A stretch of 64,000 nucleotides of DNA from Oenanthe sinensis (lineage: Eukaryota > Streptophyta > Magnoliopsida > Apiales > Apiaceae): assembly GCA_028671895.1 (NCBI GenBank), contig CM053798.1, positions 10,755,501-10,819,500 of the forward strand, in the 5' to 3' direction. Below, in pieces: positions 22,327-32,539 of this stretch. The stretch's first letter is position 1; each line of letters starts with the position of its first letter. Below the pieces are notes generated by a model. That model did no database searches. It was not told the origin of the DNA and saw only the letters and a program-made list of their open reading frames with translations. A program made the position numbers and the translations under genes.

Positions 22327-23256
22327 TGTTAGGTCCCGGAAGTATCGTAGAAGGGGGGCTTGAATACGATACTTACTAAATTAAAAATTCTTTTGAATCT
22401 TTTACGGATAAATAATTTAGAGTTCGGTTAATGAGTTCGAATTCATGAGGTGAATTGTGTTTAGGAGGTTGGCTTACTAATTTTCTATTTTTATGAATAA
22501 ATAGTTAAGATCTAAAAAATTAGTAAGTAAATGAATGAGACAAGTTCAGGAAATATATCTTTCGTATGTAAACCCAGAGGGGTGCTATACCCTGTTTTAA
22601 TGAACCGATTTCTGAAGTACAAATTAGTTCTTCGCTACAACAAAGAGATATGACTGATTCCTATTACAATGTATAGATCTGTGAATGTATAAAAAGGAAA
22701 TCAATCTAACAGAGAGTGTTTTATAATAGCCCTATATATTTACAACATAATGAACCGGCTAGATTATAAAACTCTGGTGAAGAAGGTATGTGTATAGCTT
22801 TGTATTCCTTCTTCTCCGGCTTCTGTCTCTCTCCCTCTTTCTCTATTTCTTTGTGTCTGTGTGTATTTTTACTCACATCAAATGAATTAGATTCATTTGT
22901 TTATATAGTGTTGGTTATATAATAATTGAACTACATTTGTGAGTGTCGACAATTTCTCCCCTGTATGTTGACTTGAGTTGACCTATGGATATTTTTCTAT
23001 ATGTCGAAGTGTGTTTCCTTGTATAGTGTACTTCGAAAATAATCCACCCTTGAGGAGAACCTATGTGTCGACTCCTAGGTCCTTGTATGCACGCCTTAGC
23101 CATTTTGAAGAAGAATAACCACATATGTTGAATTCTATTCTCAATGTATAGCCATGTGTCGACTTTTCTTTACTAGAGTACGCCTTAAAATATTTTCTAT
23201 CATCCAAAGAAGCTATGTGTCGAATGTTAGCTAAGTTCAATTAATAAAAACTGTCA
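22327..23256 (-). repeat. LTR relic G (about 930 bp, minus strand)
   Basis: On the plus strand it begins TGTTAGGTCCCGG, the complement of an LTR 3' end with its C-run (GGGGGG at about 22355). Read on the minus strand it matches LTR F along its length, including the TATATAAACAAATGAATC promoter region and repeated TCGACACAT words. Homology to F fades at about 23256 (complement of TGACAG), giving nearly the same length as F (931 bp). The 5 bases outside the ends differ (GTTAT versus GCTAG), so it is not a clean solo LTR. Confidence 0.65.
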
Positions 23257-23294
23257 GCTAGCTACTATATGCAATGCAGTACATAAAAAGTAAG

Positions 23295-24901
23295 TAACAC
23301 AAGATCTTTTAGTTAGGTTCGAACCCAAATCCCCTATGGTCTACGTCCTGGTCCCCTACTAACTGGTAAGAGAGAATATTATTAATCAATATATAATCAA
23401 TTACAAGATTACAATAATATTCCTCCCTTCATCCCTTGCAGCTGATTCTAGCTTGCTGAAATACCTCTTCCCTCAACTAATCTGCTCTCGAAGCACTATA
23501 CTACCCTAGTACAACTTTCTCTAGCCTCTAGTTCCCTTGAACCCTATTTCACAAGCCTAGCAATCCAGCCACAACTTGATTACAACCAATAACACAAGTG
23601 AATAAGATTACAACTCGAATTATAAGCTCCACAATATATAACTATATGGAATACTAGAACTCAAAGATATTAGGTAAGGAAGATTGAATTTGAGAAGATG
23701 TGTGTATATGTTTTTCAAATCAGCATATGTCTTCAATTGGTGAAGAAGAAAATAATAGATAACAGATATTTATATGAATATACTATTCGAATTAACAAAC
23801 CTAATTAAACGTTTAAACCACAACGTTCGAATTAGTTAAGGTAATTCAAACTGTGATATTCAAACTACGAATATTGAGGTTATAGACGATGAAAAAAACA
23901 TTTAAAAACTCCTCAATATAAGTTTAAATTCTAGATAAGAGTTGGTTAATTAAAAGATAAAGTTTAGTCAAAACCCAACTCCAATGAAATAGGAAAATTA
24001 ATTCGAATAATAAAATATGTTTAGATAAATAGAATCTGAGCTCTAATATAATATATAAATATATATATAATAGATAAGCTTGTACAAAAGAAGATACTAA
24101 TTACTCTCTATGAAAATAGGATTTCACACCTTATCCAACCGTTTCTGCGCTCCTAGTATCAGCTTGCTGGAACAACCTATTTCCATGCTATCAGCTTGCT
24201 GGAATGCTCTGTTTTCATGCTTTCAGCTTGCTATCAACGTACTAATTCACATTATACTGATGTTTTATATCAGTAAACTAATTCCTGCAAAACCATGTTA
24301 GTACAAATATAATAGCATGCTATTTTATATCAAGTACAAGCTTTCAACTTGCTGTCAGTGATCATCAAAATCCAAAACGGTTTCATAGTATACGCATGGT
24401 TTTATTTTTCTTACTTGTATTTGAGGAGGTAACAGGGAGTTGCGCTCCAAGATAAACTTGTAAGGGTTCTATTTAGATTTTGAGGAGATAGCGAAGAGTT
24501 ACGCTCCAAGATAAATATAGTAGGATTGTTATTGTATTTTGAGGGATTAACGAGTGTTAAGGTCTGAGATAAATACATAGTGGTTGTAAAGGCTTCTCCG
24601 CCGCTATAAGGAGTGTATTTTTTTATAGTGGGAAAATCTGGAGTTGAGGGAGGGATTCGGGGACTGGATTCGGGGTGAGCGGATCCGTTAGGGGATTGCG
24701 CCATCGCAAACTAGGATAAAAATCTTGTGTGTTGTGCTCTATTTCTTTACTCTCTTTAAATTTATGTACTTGATTTACTAGTTAACTAGTAACTTTTTTA
24801 AAAAGAAGAGAAAATTTTAAAATGTCAAACTCTAATTTTTAAAAAGGGTATTAAGCTATTGAACCCCCTTCTAGCTAATACTCCATCCTTACGAACCTAA
24901 C
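23295..24901 (+). repeat. LTR-like unit H (about 1.6 kb), probable solo LTR
   Basis: The right end (GAACCCCCTTCTAG...GAACCTAACA) has the exact layout of an LTR 3' end on the plus strand. GTAAG stands on both sides (23290-23294 and 24902-24906), as expected for a target duplication. The left end reads TAACAC instead of TG, so one changed base must be assumed. Three or more copies of CAGCTTGCTGG or close variants (24155-24350) link it to the family of element B. An alternative reading as a minus-strand LTR (TGTTAGGTTCG... to ...CGAACCTAAC near 23318) cannot be excluded. Confidence 0.45.
24414..24575. repeat. Three imperfect tandem repeats of about 60 bp inside H
   Basis: The pattern TTGAGGAG.TA.CG.AGAGTT.CGCTCCAAGATAAA recurs three times with TGTAAGG/AGTAGGATT spacers; the third copy is more diverged. 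A 97-codon minus-strand ORF over it is probably a by-product. Confidence 0.7.
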
Positions 24902-26311
24902 AGTAAGTAATATATATTAAAACCATTATATTGTAGTTAATCTATACGGTTAATAATAAAATTTTATATTCACACTTAATATTATATAAAATTAAAAATA
25001 TTAAAATTTAAATTTAAATTTTAATATATATATATGAAATAAATTATTATAAAATTATAATAAATATACATGTTAAATATTTAATAAGTGACCCTTGCAT
25101 TACACGGTATTTAAGCTAGTATATACAGACATAGACATACAGTAGAGTATAACATATAACATGTTAGCTATAATGGTGACTAAAATAGAGTTGGATTCAG
25201 TAGAGGCCAAAAAAAGGTAGAGACCCAAGTTGCTCGTATCATCTGATTTAGGGAGATTCAGAGATAGTGTTAACATAATTTGAAGGTCATAATTGGAATC
25301 GTAAAAACGTGGTACTAACCTTCTTTTGTACATAAATGATATAAAAGAAATCCATCACCAAATGTACTCCACTTCATGGACCGGTTGAACTCTGAGTAGC
25401 AAATATCGGTCGCATGAAATGCGGCTGCATGACATAATAATTACACATCAGCAAATTTTGCATTTTTGAAAGTCTCACTACCTTTGTAGTAAGAAACACA
25501 AAACATAATAGTTATGCTTTTATTTCTACTACCTGGCCAAAAGTGTCGGAGAAAAATAGCTTCAAAACTTTATGAGCACCTTTAAGCATTGTCATAACCT
25601 TGTTTACGGTTGCTGGTCATGGATTCGACGGATCACCACTGTCCATGAACAATACATCCTTCATATTAAAAATGCATATATACTTCACAAATCAAGAGAA
25701 AATAATATGTAGCTGATTTATAACGGCTACCCCTGTACCTCGCTTGCTCTACTGAATGATCTTGTAGGAAAAAAATTCATTATGACCCGATGAATTTCAC
25801 AAAGTAATTGAAATGAAAATGCTAAAAGACAGAGTAATACACTCAAATCAACGTTCACAGGTATTGGAACCTAACGAATACAACACATATAATGAAATAA
25901 ATAACAGGGAAAATGATCCTTTCCAAAATTTATAGTATCAGTTAATCCATCTCAACTCAACAATAACAAAATAATTTAGATATAGACACACACACGAACT
26001 GATACAAAAGGCAATAGAAATAAAATAGATTCACGGCTTAAACTTCAAAGTAGGGAAAAAAATAGAGCATAAATTTAACCTTAAAAGTCGGTGGAGCCAA
26101 TAATGGAATGGTAGGGTTCAGGATAGTACGGCGTTAGAGACAAATAAAAATATTAGATCAGCAGGTGAAAAGGTCGCACTGTCGCAGCAAAGATTCATGG
26201 GATAGTGAAAGGCCGGAATTCACCAATTAACAGAGGGATAACGCTGTTATAACGGAAGGATGTTGTGGAATAAATTGGCTAACATAACCCTTACGTTGTA
26301 GCGTTAAATAT
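24902..26311. other. Intergenic DNA with exon-like fragments
   Basis: Mostly AT-rich. The only coding-like signal is a minus-strand exon-like segment at 25533-25658. The rest shows no recognised gene or repeat. Confidence 0.5.
25533..25658 (-). pseudogene. Exon-like fragment of an unrecognised gene
   Basis: On the minus strand 126 bases (42 codons, phase 0) are bounded by AG before and GT after. They read DVLFMDSGDPSNP, a TGA, then PATVNKVMTMLKGAHKVLK. The composition looks like real protein rather than noise, and a second short piece (GSETFKNAKFADV) follows in the same direction near 25450-25490 after another AG. I do not recognise the family. It could be a decayed host gene or a fragment carried by a transposon. 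Confidence 0.3.
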
Positions 26312-26537
26312 ATGCTCCTCCGTCCCTCCCATTTCTTTATAAATGGGGAAAAGTGTAAGAAAAATGAGTAAAATGTGAGATTCATTAATATTTAAGTTTA
26401 AGGTATAAAGTAAGTATGAGGATAAAAGTATTGGGTGTAAATTGATTTTTATATTATAAAAGTTTATTATTTTTGAAAACGTAAATAATTAAGAAGAACG
26501 TCTAAAAAAAACGGTAAAGAAATGGATGAAAGAGTAA
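26312..26537. mobile_element. Stowaway-like MITE (about 226 bp)
   Basis: The left end has CTCCTCCGTCCC followed by CATTTCTTTATAAATGG. The right end complement reads TTACTCTTTCATCCATTTCTTTACC. These are imperfect inverted ends of the Stowaway type, with TA on the left and TA on the right (AGAGTAATAG). There is no coding capacity. A GATA microsatellite follows at 26540-26555. Confidence 0.6.
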
Positions 26538-29500
26538 TAGATAGATAGATAGATAATAGATATAATAGATTTATAATATTTTTCTAATATCAAAGAAATA
26601 GAAATAAATATAAAATTAAATTAAACCTTAACTATATACGAAAATAATATAAAATGTAAAAAATCGCTGTAGCGTAGTAGTATAAATTTACAATCATTCT
26701 GCTAAATCATCATTTTCTAATAATGAGGTTTAAAATATAAATATATGTATCTCAATATATATATATATAATATAATTTATATTTGAAAGTTTTCATGTAT
26801 ATCCACTCATATTTAATTTCATATTCATAATATTTTTTTCTAATATTGAAGAAATGGAAATAAACATAAAATTAAATTAAACTTTAACTAAGCGAGAAAA
26901 TGATGTAAAATGTGAAGAATTGATGCAAGGATGAATAGTAAATATACAATGACTTAAGGGATAATAGCGTAAATGAACAATGAATAAATCGGCTCAGATG
27001 AACTTCTTGTTGGAGCATTAGATATATAATAATAATATAATATAATATAATAATATAATAATATAATAGATAATAGATTACATGAAAATATAATAATTAT
27101 ATTTTATGTTTTTAATTGTTAAAGTATTATATATGTTATTCTATAAATATAGTATATTTTTACTTTTGCTCATATTTATAAATAGTAAAAATTTTAGTGC
27201 TTATATTATCGTTAACAATGAGATATCTAAATTTTATATTTAGTGCAAAATATAAATATATGATGTATGTATAATATTTAACTTTTTTGTAAATAACTTT
27301 TTTTCAAATAAATGTTTATTGTATTAACGTTATTTACATGTTTTACATCAAAGACAATCTATAGGGTCTATCCTATCAAATATGTTGTTTAATAAATTCA
27401 TAAAAGAACAGTAAAAATGATATAGAAAACTTATTTTAAAAATATATAAAACATTTTATCATTAATTTCTCAATTCTTAGATAAATATTATAAAATGACG
27501 TGTTTTTTTTATGATAGTGATTTTAGAATATTCTAGAATAGTGTAGAAAATTATTGTATATAATAAGATTAATATTAAAATAATAATACATAATATTACT
27601 TTTCTAGAAAATTCCAAAAAGTTACGGAAAACAATCCCTAATATGATATCTGAATACAAATAAAATAATAACATAATATCAGTTACATGTATGAAACCGC
27701 TCCCTTACAGCTATATATGCACTGACCTTAACCTCTTTTCAATCATATGCTAGTGTCTCTTACAAAATCATACATTGACTCGCTTTTATATTCATATGAC
27801 ATATTATTGTCTTTCTTTATCACTCAATATAGGAATATTATTCAAGTTTATCAATAGGATGACATCCATTTTTATACAGTCATGATTCTTATAATGAAAA
27901 TAAATTTTGCTATCATGATTCAACCCTTTAAAGTTTAAATAATGTGATGTCTTTTCTGCACTCCAAAGGTTTCAAATGAATTCAATTCCATACAAAACAC
28001 ACACATATATCTATTATATATATTGTTAATTTATTTTGTTGTGTATTAAAATGATATATTTAATCATATTTTTTCTTTAAAATGCAGAGAATGCAAAGAA
28101 ACAGCTGCCATGGGACTTTGCATGGGAGAGTTTCCAAGATTATCATGTGTGTTTGGAATGAGGCTATGTTAGGCATCTCCTTTACTCTTTAGCTGTTTGA
28201 ATTGGGGGAAGAGAAAAGAAACAAAAGTTGGATTTATTGCTTAAATGTGGGAAGATGGTCCCAGAGTACGTATAGAGAATAGAATGCTGCTATATTTAAA
28301 AAAGATCGTGATATATGCACACCATTCTTTTAGAGTAATCGAACATGATAACCTTACATTTGTCTTTTCAATTTTTTAATATAATATTATGTTAATTATT
28401 TTCATTGAATTTCAATAAATAATGTTCATAAATTAATTTTACAAAATTCTAATTTTAATGTTTTATATACGAAATATTTAATAATAATAATAAAACTATT
28501 TCAAAATATGCATAGTTAATCAAAATAAACACATTTTAACAGAATAAATGAAGCATATTAAAAAATGCGAGTCATTCTATTTATATATAATATTAAATAA
28601 TGCATATTATATTTTTACCTTAACAAAAAAACTTATATTTTTATAACTTAATAATAAAAAAAAGCAACAAAAATTTATAAAATATTTACAATGCAATTCA
28701 AAATAGATTAGTTGACTTATTCTGTTACCTAGAATCACGGGAACATATGACCTAACTTTCATTAATTTTATTTAAATTCGATATTTTGGTATTTTTTAAT
28801 GTTTTGATATTTAATTTTATTAATTTTATTCTTATTAAGAATTTTTTCTTTTTTAGGTTTTTGTTAACTCATAATCAAGATGGTAAAAAATATGCTCGTT
28901 TTAAAATAAAATTCAAGTTGAGTTGCGGATAATAACTTATTCTAATTATAAATTTTGGTCTAATTTTGATTTAAAAATCTCAAAAAAGTATTAAAAATTA
29001 GAGACATCAAATTGTTAAATATGAATGTGATCAAAATATAAAAAGGAAAAAATTGAATTTAATTGAATAATATTTGAATAAAGGGATATAATGGGTAGAA
29101 TAAGATAAGATAAGAGTAATTTAGTCAAATAACTATTATAGAGTGTGCAATAATCAATTTAGGGTGTGCATTTATCCCCACCTTACTTAAAAATCAATCT
29201 ATAGAGATGAATGTTTTTAGGATGTTTGGTGAAACTTTATTACAGGTGCTAATAGAAGTTTATTAACAGTGGTGCATTGTTATATTCATTAGATTGTTCC
29301 TTAAGGTGGGAGGAGTGGATTTGTTAATTTAATTAATTTGATAAATTTTTAATCATCATTTTCATTATTATTGTCTGAAATATAATGAATATAAATTGAA
29401 GTTGTATTTAATTAATCTTAGTATGAATTTTCTTGTTTATTTTAAATAAAACTAGAAATTGCAGTTGGTTATTTATTTATATATTAAATAATATTCAATT

Positions 29501-29945
29501 TATTATGATGTGAAACTAATTTAACATAGAGTTAATTTTATAATGTGTTTGGGAATATGAAATTTATTTTAAATTAGAATATGTTTAAGAACATATTCAA
29601 ATGATATTTTAAATTCCTAAATATATATTAAATTGAATGTATTAGATTTTTAAATGAACTCTCAATTCATAATTTTCGAATACCATTAAAATACTTCTAA
29701 AAATAAGTCTTTGGTTTGCAAAATTGCAAATAAATAGATTAAATTTGAAAATTTGTACTTCATAAATACGAATATAAGAAGCCCACCTTTCTTAAAGTTA
29801 TTCACTTATATGTGGTACCAACAGAGATAATTGCATAAAATATAAGATTGAAAATCTCAATTGTCTGGTAATAATTTTATTGGCATCTTGATATCAAGAA
29901 TTGCCATGTTACGGGGTCATGTCTAGAACTGTTAGCTGACTTGAC
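26538..29945. other. AT-rich intergenic DNA
   Basis: No supported gene. It includes an AATATAAT-type microsatellite at about 27027-27075 and long A/T runs. A 24-codon exon-like segment at 28090-28161 (AG before it, NAKKQLPWDFAWESFQDY, then TGA) is the only coding-like signal, and it is weak. Confidence 0.6.
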
Positions 29946-30221
29946 TTCATTTGAATGGAATGAGGGATGGAATATAATTTATATTTTTATTTGAGTGAGA
30001 TTAGGAAAAATGTTTATAATTTTTATTCATTCTTTCATTCCATTCCAAATTATTTATACTAAGGAATGCTCCCTTCCATTTTTTCACTATTTTCCCTACG
30101 ATCCTTTTCATAGAAAATCTAGATTCGCTCGTATTCATTTCAAATTTCACTCATATATATTATTATTTCTTAATACAATTTGTTTATAATTTTTCATTCC
30201 ATTTCATTCCAATCAAGTGAA
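29946..30221. mobile_element. Possible MITE with GGAATGGAAT-type inverted ends
   Basis: The left end TTCATTTGAATGGAATGAGG pairs imperfectly with the complement of the right end, TTCACTTGATTGGAATGAAA, and similarity continues inwards through ATGGAAT. It is about 276 bp with no coding. No target duplication could be fixed. Confidence 0.45.
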
Positions 30222-30266
30222 CACAACATCATTAATGTTGGTATCAACAAAATGTAAAAAGTAAAA

Positions 30267-30290
30267 ATAATAAATAAATAAATAAATAAA
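30267..30290. repeat. AATA microsatellite
   Basis: A short run of AATA units. Confidence 0.8.
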
Positions 30291-30362
30291 ATTGTGAAAG
30301 AGATCGTCCTTGAGGTGGGGCAAATTGAGAAGGTGGGGCTGTAATTACATAATTTCACGTAC

Positions 30363-30470
30363 CTGAAACAACAACCAATGAGCAGCTGCTGTTGCATACG
30401 TGGGGAAGATCAAGAAAATAAGACACAAAAAAGAGAGAGAAGGGAAGGTAACAAAAGTTAGTGAAATTTA
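30363..30470 (-). pseudogene. Exon-like fragment, copy 1 of a duplicated exon
   Basis: The minus strand encodes a hydrophobic stretch ending IFPTYATAAAHWLLFQ, followed by CAG|GTACGTG, a good splice donor. It matches the fragment at 31576-31746 both in protein and across the start of the intron (GAAATT..TAATTACAG in both). The hydrophobic part could be a membrane segment or signal anchor. I do not recognise the gene. No matching downstream exon was found nearby. Confidence 0.4.
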
Positions 30471-30700
30471 AGCCGTTATTTATTTCAATATACATTAAAA
30501 TTATTAAATTAAAATTTTTAAATAAAATAAATTATCAAAAAATATTGTAAATAAAAAATAAAGCCTAAAAAATTTAATATTTATTATAATATTATCAATA
30601 TTTCTCAAAATTATTAATAAATCATAATAATTTTTTACAAATATCTATAAATATGTATGGGGCTGTATAAATTTGGGCCCTAAAATTTAGGGGCGGCGTT

Positions 30701-30708
30701 CGTTCACT
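30701..30708. repeat. hAT MITE target duplication, left (CGTTCACT)
   Basis: Identical to 31095-31102. Confidence 0.9.
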
Positions 30709-31094
30709 TAGGGCTGAGCATTGCCTTCGGTTCGGTTGGTTCGAGTCAGTCTGTTTGGTCCCTATCGTTTTTTTAAAAAAAGTTGAAAATTAAACAAGGT
30801 GAAATTTAAAGGGAATATGAATATAAATATATAAATAAAATCAAATAGATTTATATTTAGGTCAAATAATAAATCAATAATGGAAAATTACATTTATCGA
30901 ACACATATTATATAAATATATAATAAAAATAAATAATATATAATTCAGTCTATTCGGTGTGCACAGAATTTTTTTAATACGGATCAAACTGAACTGAACT
31001 GAATTTTAATTTGGTCCGGACCAAAAAACCGAATAGACCGAAATTGCACTATTCGGTTCGGTTTTTCGGTTCTGGTTCGTTTTGTTCATCCCTA
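30709..31094. mobile_element. Non-autonomous hAT-type MITE (386 bp)
   Basis: The ends TAGGGCTGAGCA and, complemented, TAGGGATGAACA are inverted repeats with two mismatches. A perfect 8-bp duplication CGTTCACT flanks both ends, the hAT signature length. The arms carry GGTTCGGTT-type palindromic sequence (CGGTTCGGTTGG left; CGGTTCGGTTTTTCGG right). No transposase is encoded. Confidence 0.88.
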
Positions 31095-31102
31095 CGTTCA
31101 CT
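31095..31102. repeat. hAT MITE target duplication, right (CGTTCACT)
   Basis: Identical to 30701-30708. Confidence 0.9.
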
Positions 31103-31575
31103 CCTCGCTACTAGCACCACCCCTTTTGTTCACCGAGGAAAGACTAATCAATTTTAATTTTGAAGGTTTGATTAATGATTTTTCTAGTAAAAATGTGAGA
31201 AAAAATAAATCTTAAATCATGAGAGTTTAAGATCTAGTAATGAGAGTCGAGTTCCCTAATTTTATTATGTGTATCCTCTAAAAAGGAGAATTTTTTTTGA
31301 ATTGACATAGGGCGCGCATCTCAAAACTCAACATGAGAAGATGGTGAGAGCCAAACATGTGTAACCCGAGCAGTAGCAAGATCAGAGACGGAATTGATTA
31401 ATGAATTGTCCCTGCACCCTCCTTTCTTGTTGCATATATGATTTCAAATTGAATCCCTTAATAAAACAAGAAAATTAATGTTATATAGATTACCTATTAG
31501 AAACCTTATATGTACTAATAAAATAAGCATATTGAATGAATAAAATAATTGCTGTAATTAGAGAATTTCATGTAC
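31103..31575. other. Intergenic DNA between the hAT MITE and exon copy 2
   Basis: No supported gene or repeat recognised. Confidence 0.6.
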
Positions 31576-31746
31576 CTGAAACAACAATGTATGAGCAGCT
31601 GCTGCTGCAAACGTGGGGAGGATCAAGAAAATAAGATACGAAAAAGAAGGGAATGTACCAAAAGTTGGCATAACTAGTGCACCAGCTTTGTTCGAGCAAA
31701 AGCTGGTCGTAAATTCAATAGGAAAAGTGTTGTTGCAGTTCACCAT
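31576..31746 (-). pseudogene. Exon-like fragment, copy 2 of a duplicated exon
   Basis: The minus strand opens with MVNCNNTFPIEFTTSF and ends in a hydrophobic ILPTFAAAAAHTLLFQ, followed by CAG|GTACATG. About 16 of the last 21 residues equal copy 1 at 30363-30470, and the donor and first intron bases are shared. The preserved reading frame and donor suggest both derive from a real exon. The hAT MITE lies between the two copies. Gene identity is unknown. Confidence 0.45.
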
Positions 31747-32370
31747 ATATTGGAAAATAAGGTCGATCTCTAGCTGAGTATATTCTATGGAGGTGATCTT
31801 TTAAGTGATGGATTTTATTTTACCTTATTTTGCCTCAACATAAACTCACAAGTCACATGATCATATCTACTATTTCATGTAGTGACCTAAACCACAAATA
31901 GTTTCCCATGTCTACATATGCCATAGCTTGCTTGCATATTCAAATTAGACTACTTGTATCTCGTATCATGGGTACTTTGGTTCATTTAAGGTCTTGTATA
32001 ACGTGATCAATATCTCTAAGGCCTCAATGTGTTATTTGGGTATTTATTATTATCAGTACCCAATTATATAATTACATAACAACAACAACAATAATAATGG
32101 AATACAAAGTTAGAAGAGAGTAAAAAGTGTTGGATTAAAACGCAACTATAAACAAAAGTGAGTTAGAAATTTTTTTTTGGGTTCCGGACCGTGAATAGAA
32201 CAAAACTTCTTTCTCTTTTTTGTTTGATTGCTTTTTCTTACTAGAATAATAATCCACTATATGTGGGCTCTTCATTCACATCCTCCACCCCAAATATTGT
32301 AACAGCCCAAATAATAATATCATATATTAATGTGAAAATTGAATACCATATAACTCTAAATATATGATAC

Positions 32371-32373
<3 letters not shown>
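31747..32373. other. Intergenic DNA, no gene seen
   Basis: AT-rich sequence without recognised genes. Confidence 0.6.

Positions 32374-32421
<48 letters not shown>
32374..32421. repeat. (AT)n microsatellite, about 47 bp
   Basis: Uninterrupted AT dinucleotides. Confidence 0.95.
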
Positions 32422-32424
<3 letters not shown>

Positions 32425-32539
32425 ATAACCCCCAAACAATAAATATGTTTTATTCTTTTATTTTTTATTTTGAAATGAAAGTCAAATAACATCTCTCATT
32501 GTCATTTTCAAATATATATGTCTCCCACCCTTTTCGGAG

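Noticed and set aside
23316..23345. GGTTCGAACCC resembling a tRNA B box, suggesting a SINE or tRNA gene
   Set aside because: No A box at proper spacing and no cloverleaf could be drawn; the stretch fits an LTR relic better.
24411..24704. 97-codon minus-strand ORF starting MAQSPNGSAHPESSP
   Set aside because: It lies across an imperfect tandem repeat inside LTR H and shows no family resemblance; kept only as a note in the repeat entry.
22327..24901. G and H as the two LTRs of element B
   Set aside because: G matches F, not H, and neither is attached to a primer site facing B; B's word is in H only. The relation of H to B remains possible but is not shown.
25100..25333. 77-codon minus-strand ORF with hydrophobic segment
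   Set aside because: AT-rich, no recognised motif, no supporting neighbours; more likely non-coding sequence next to the exon relic.
28081..28260. Possible microRNA precursor around the GC-rich patch
   Set aside because: No complementary arm was found nearby and no known plant microRNA sequence was recognised.
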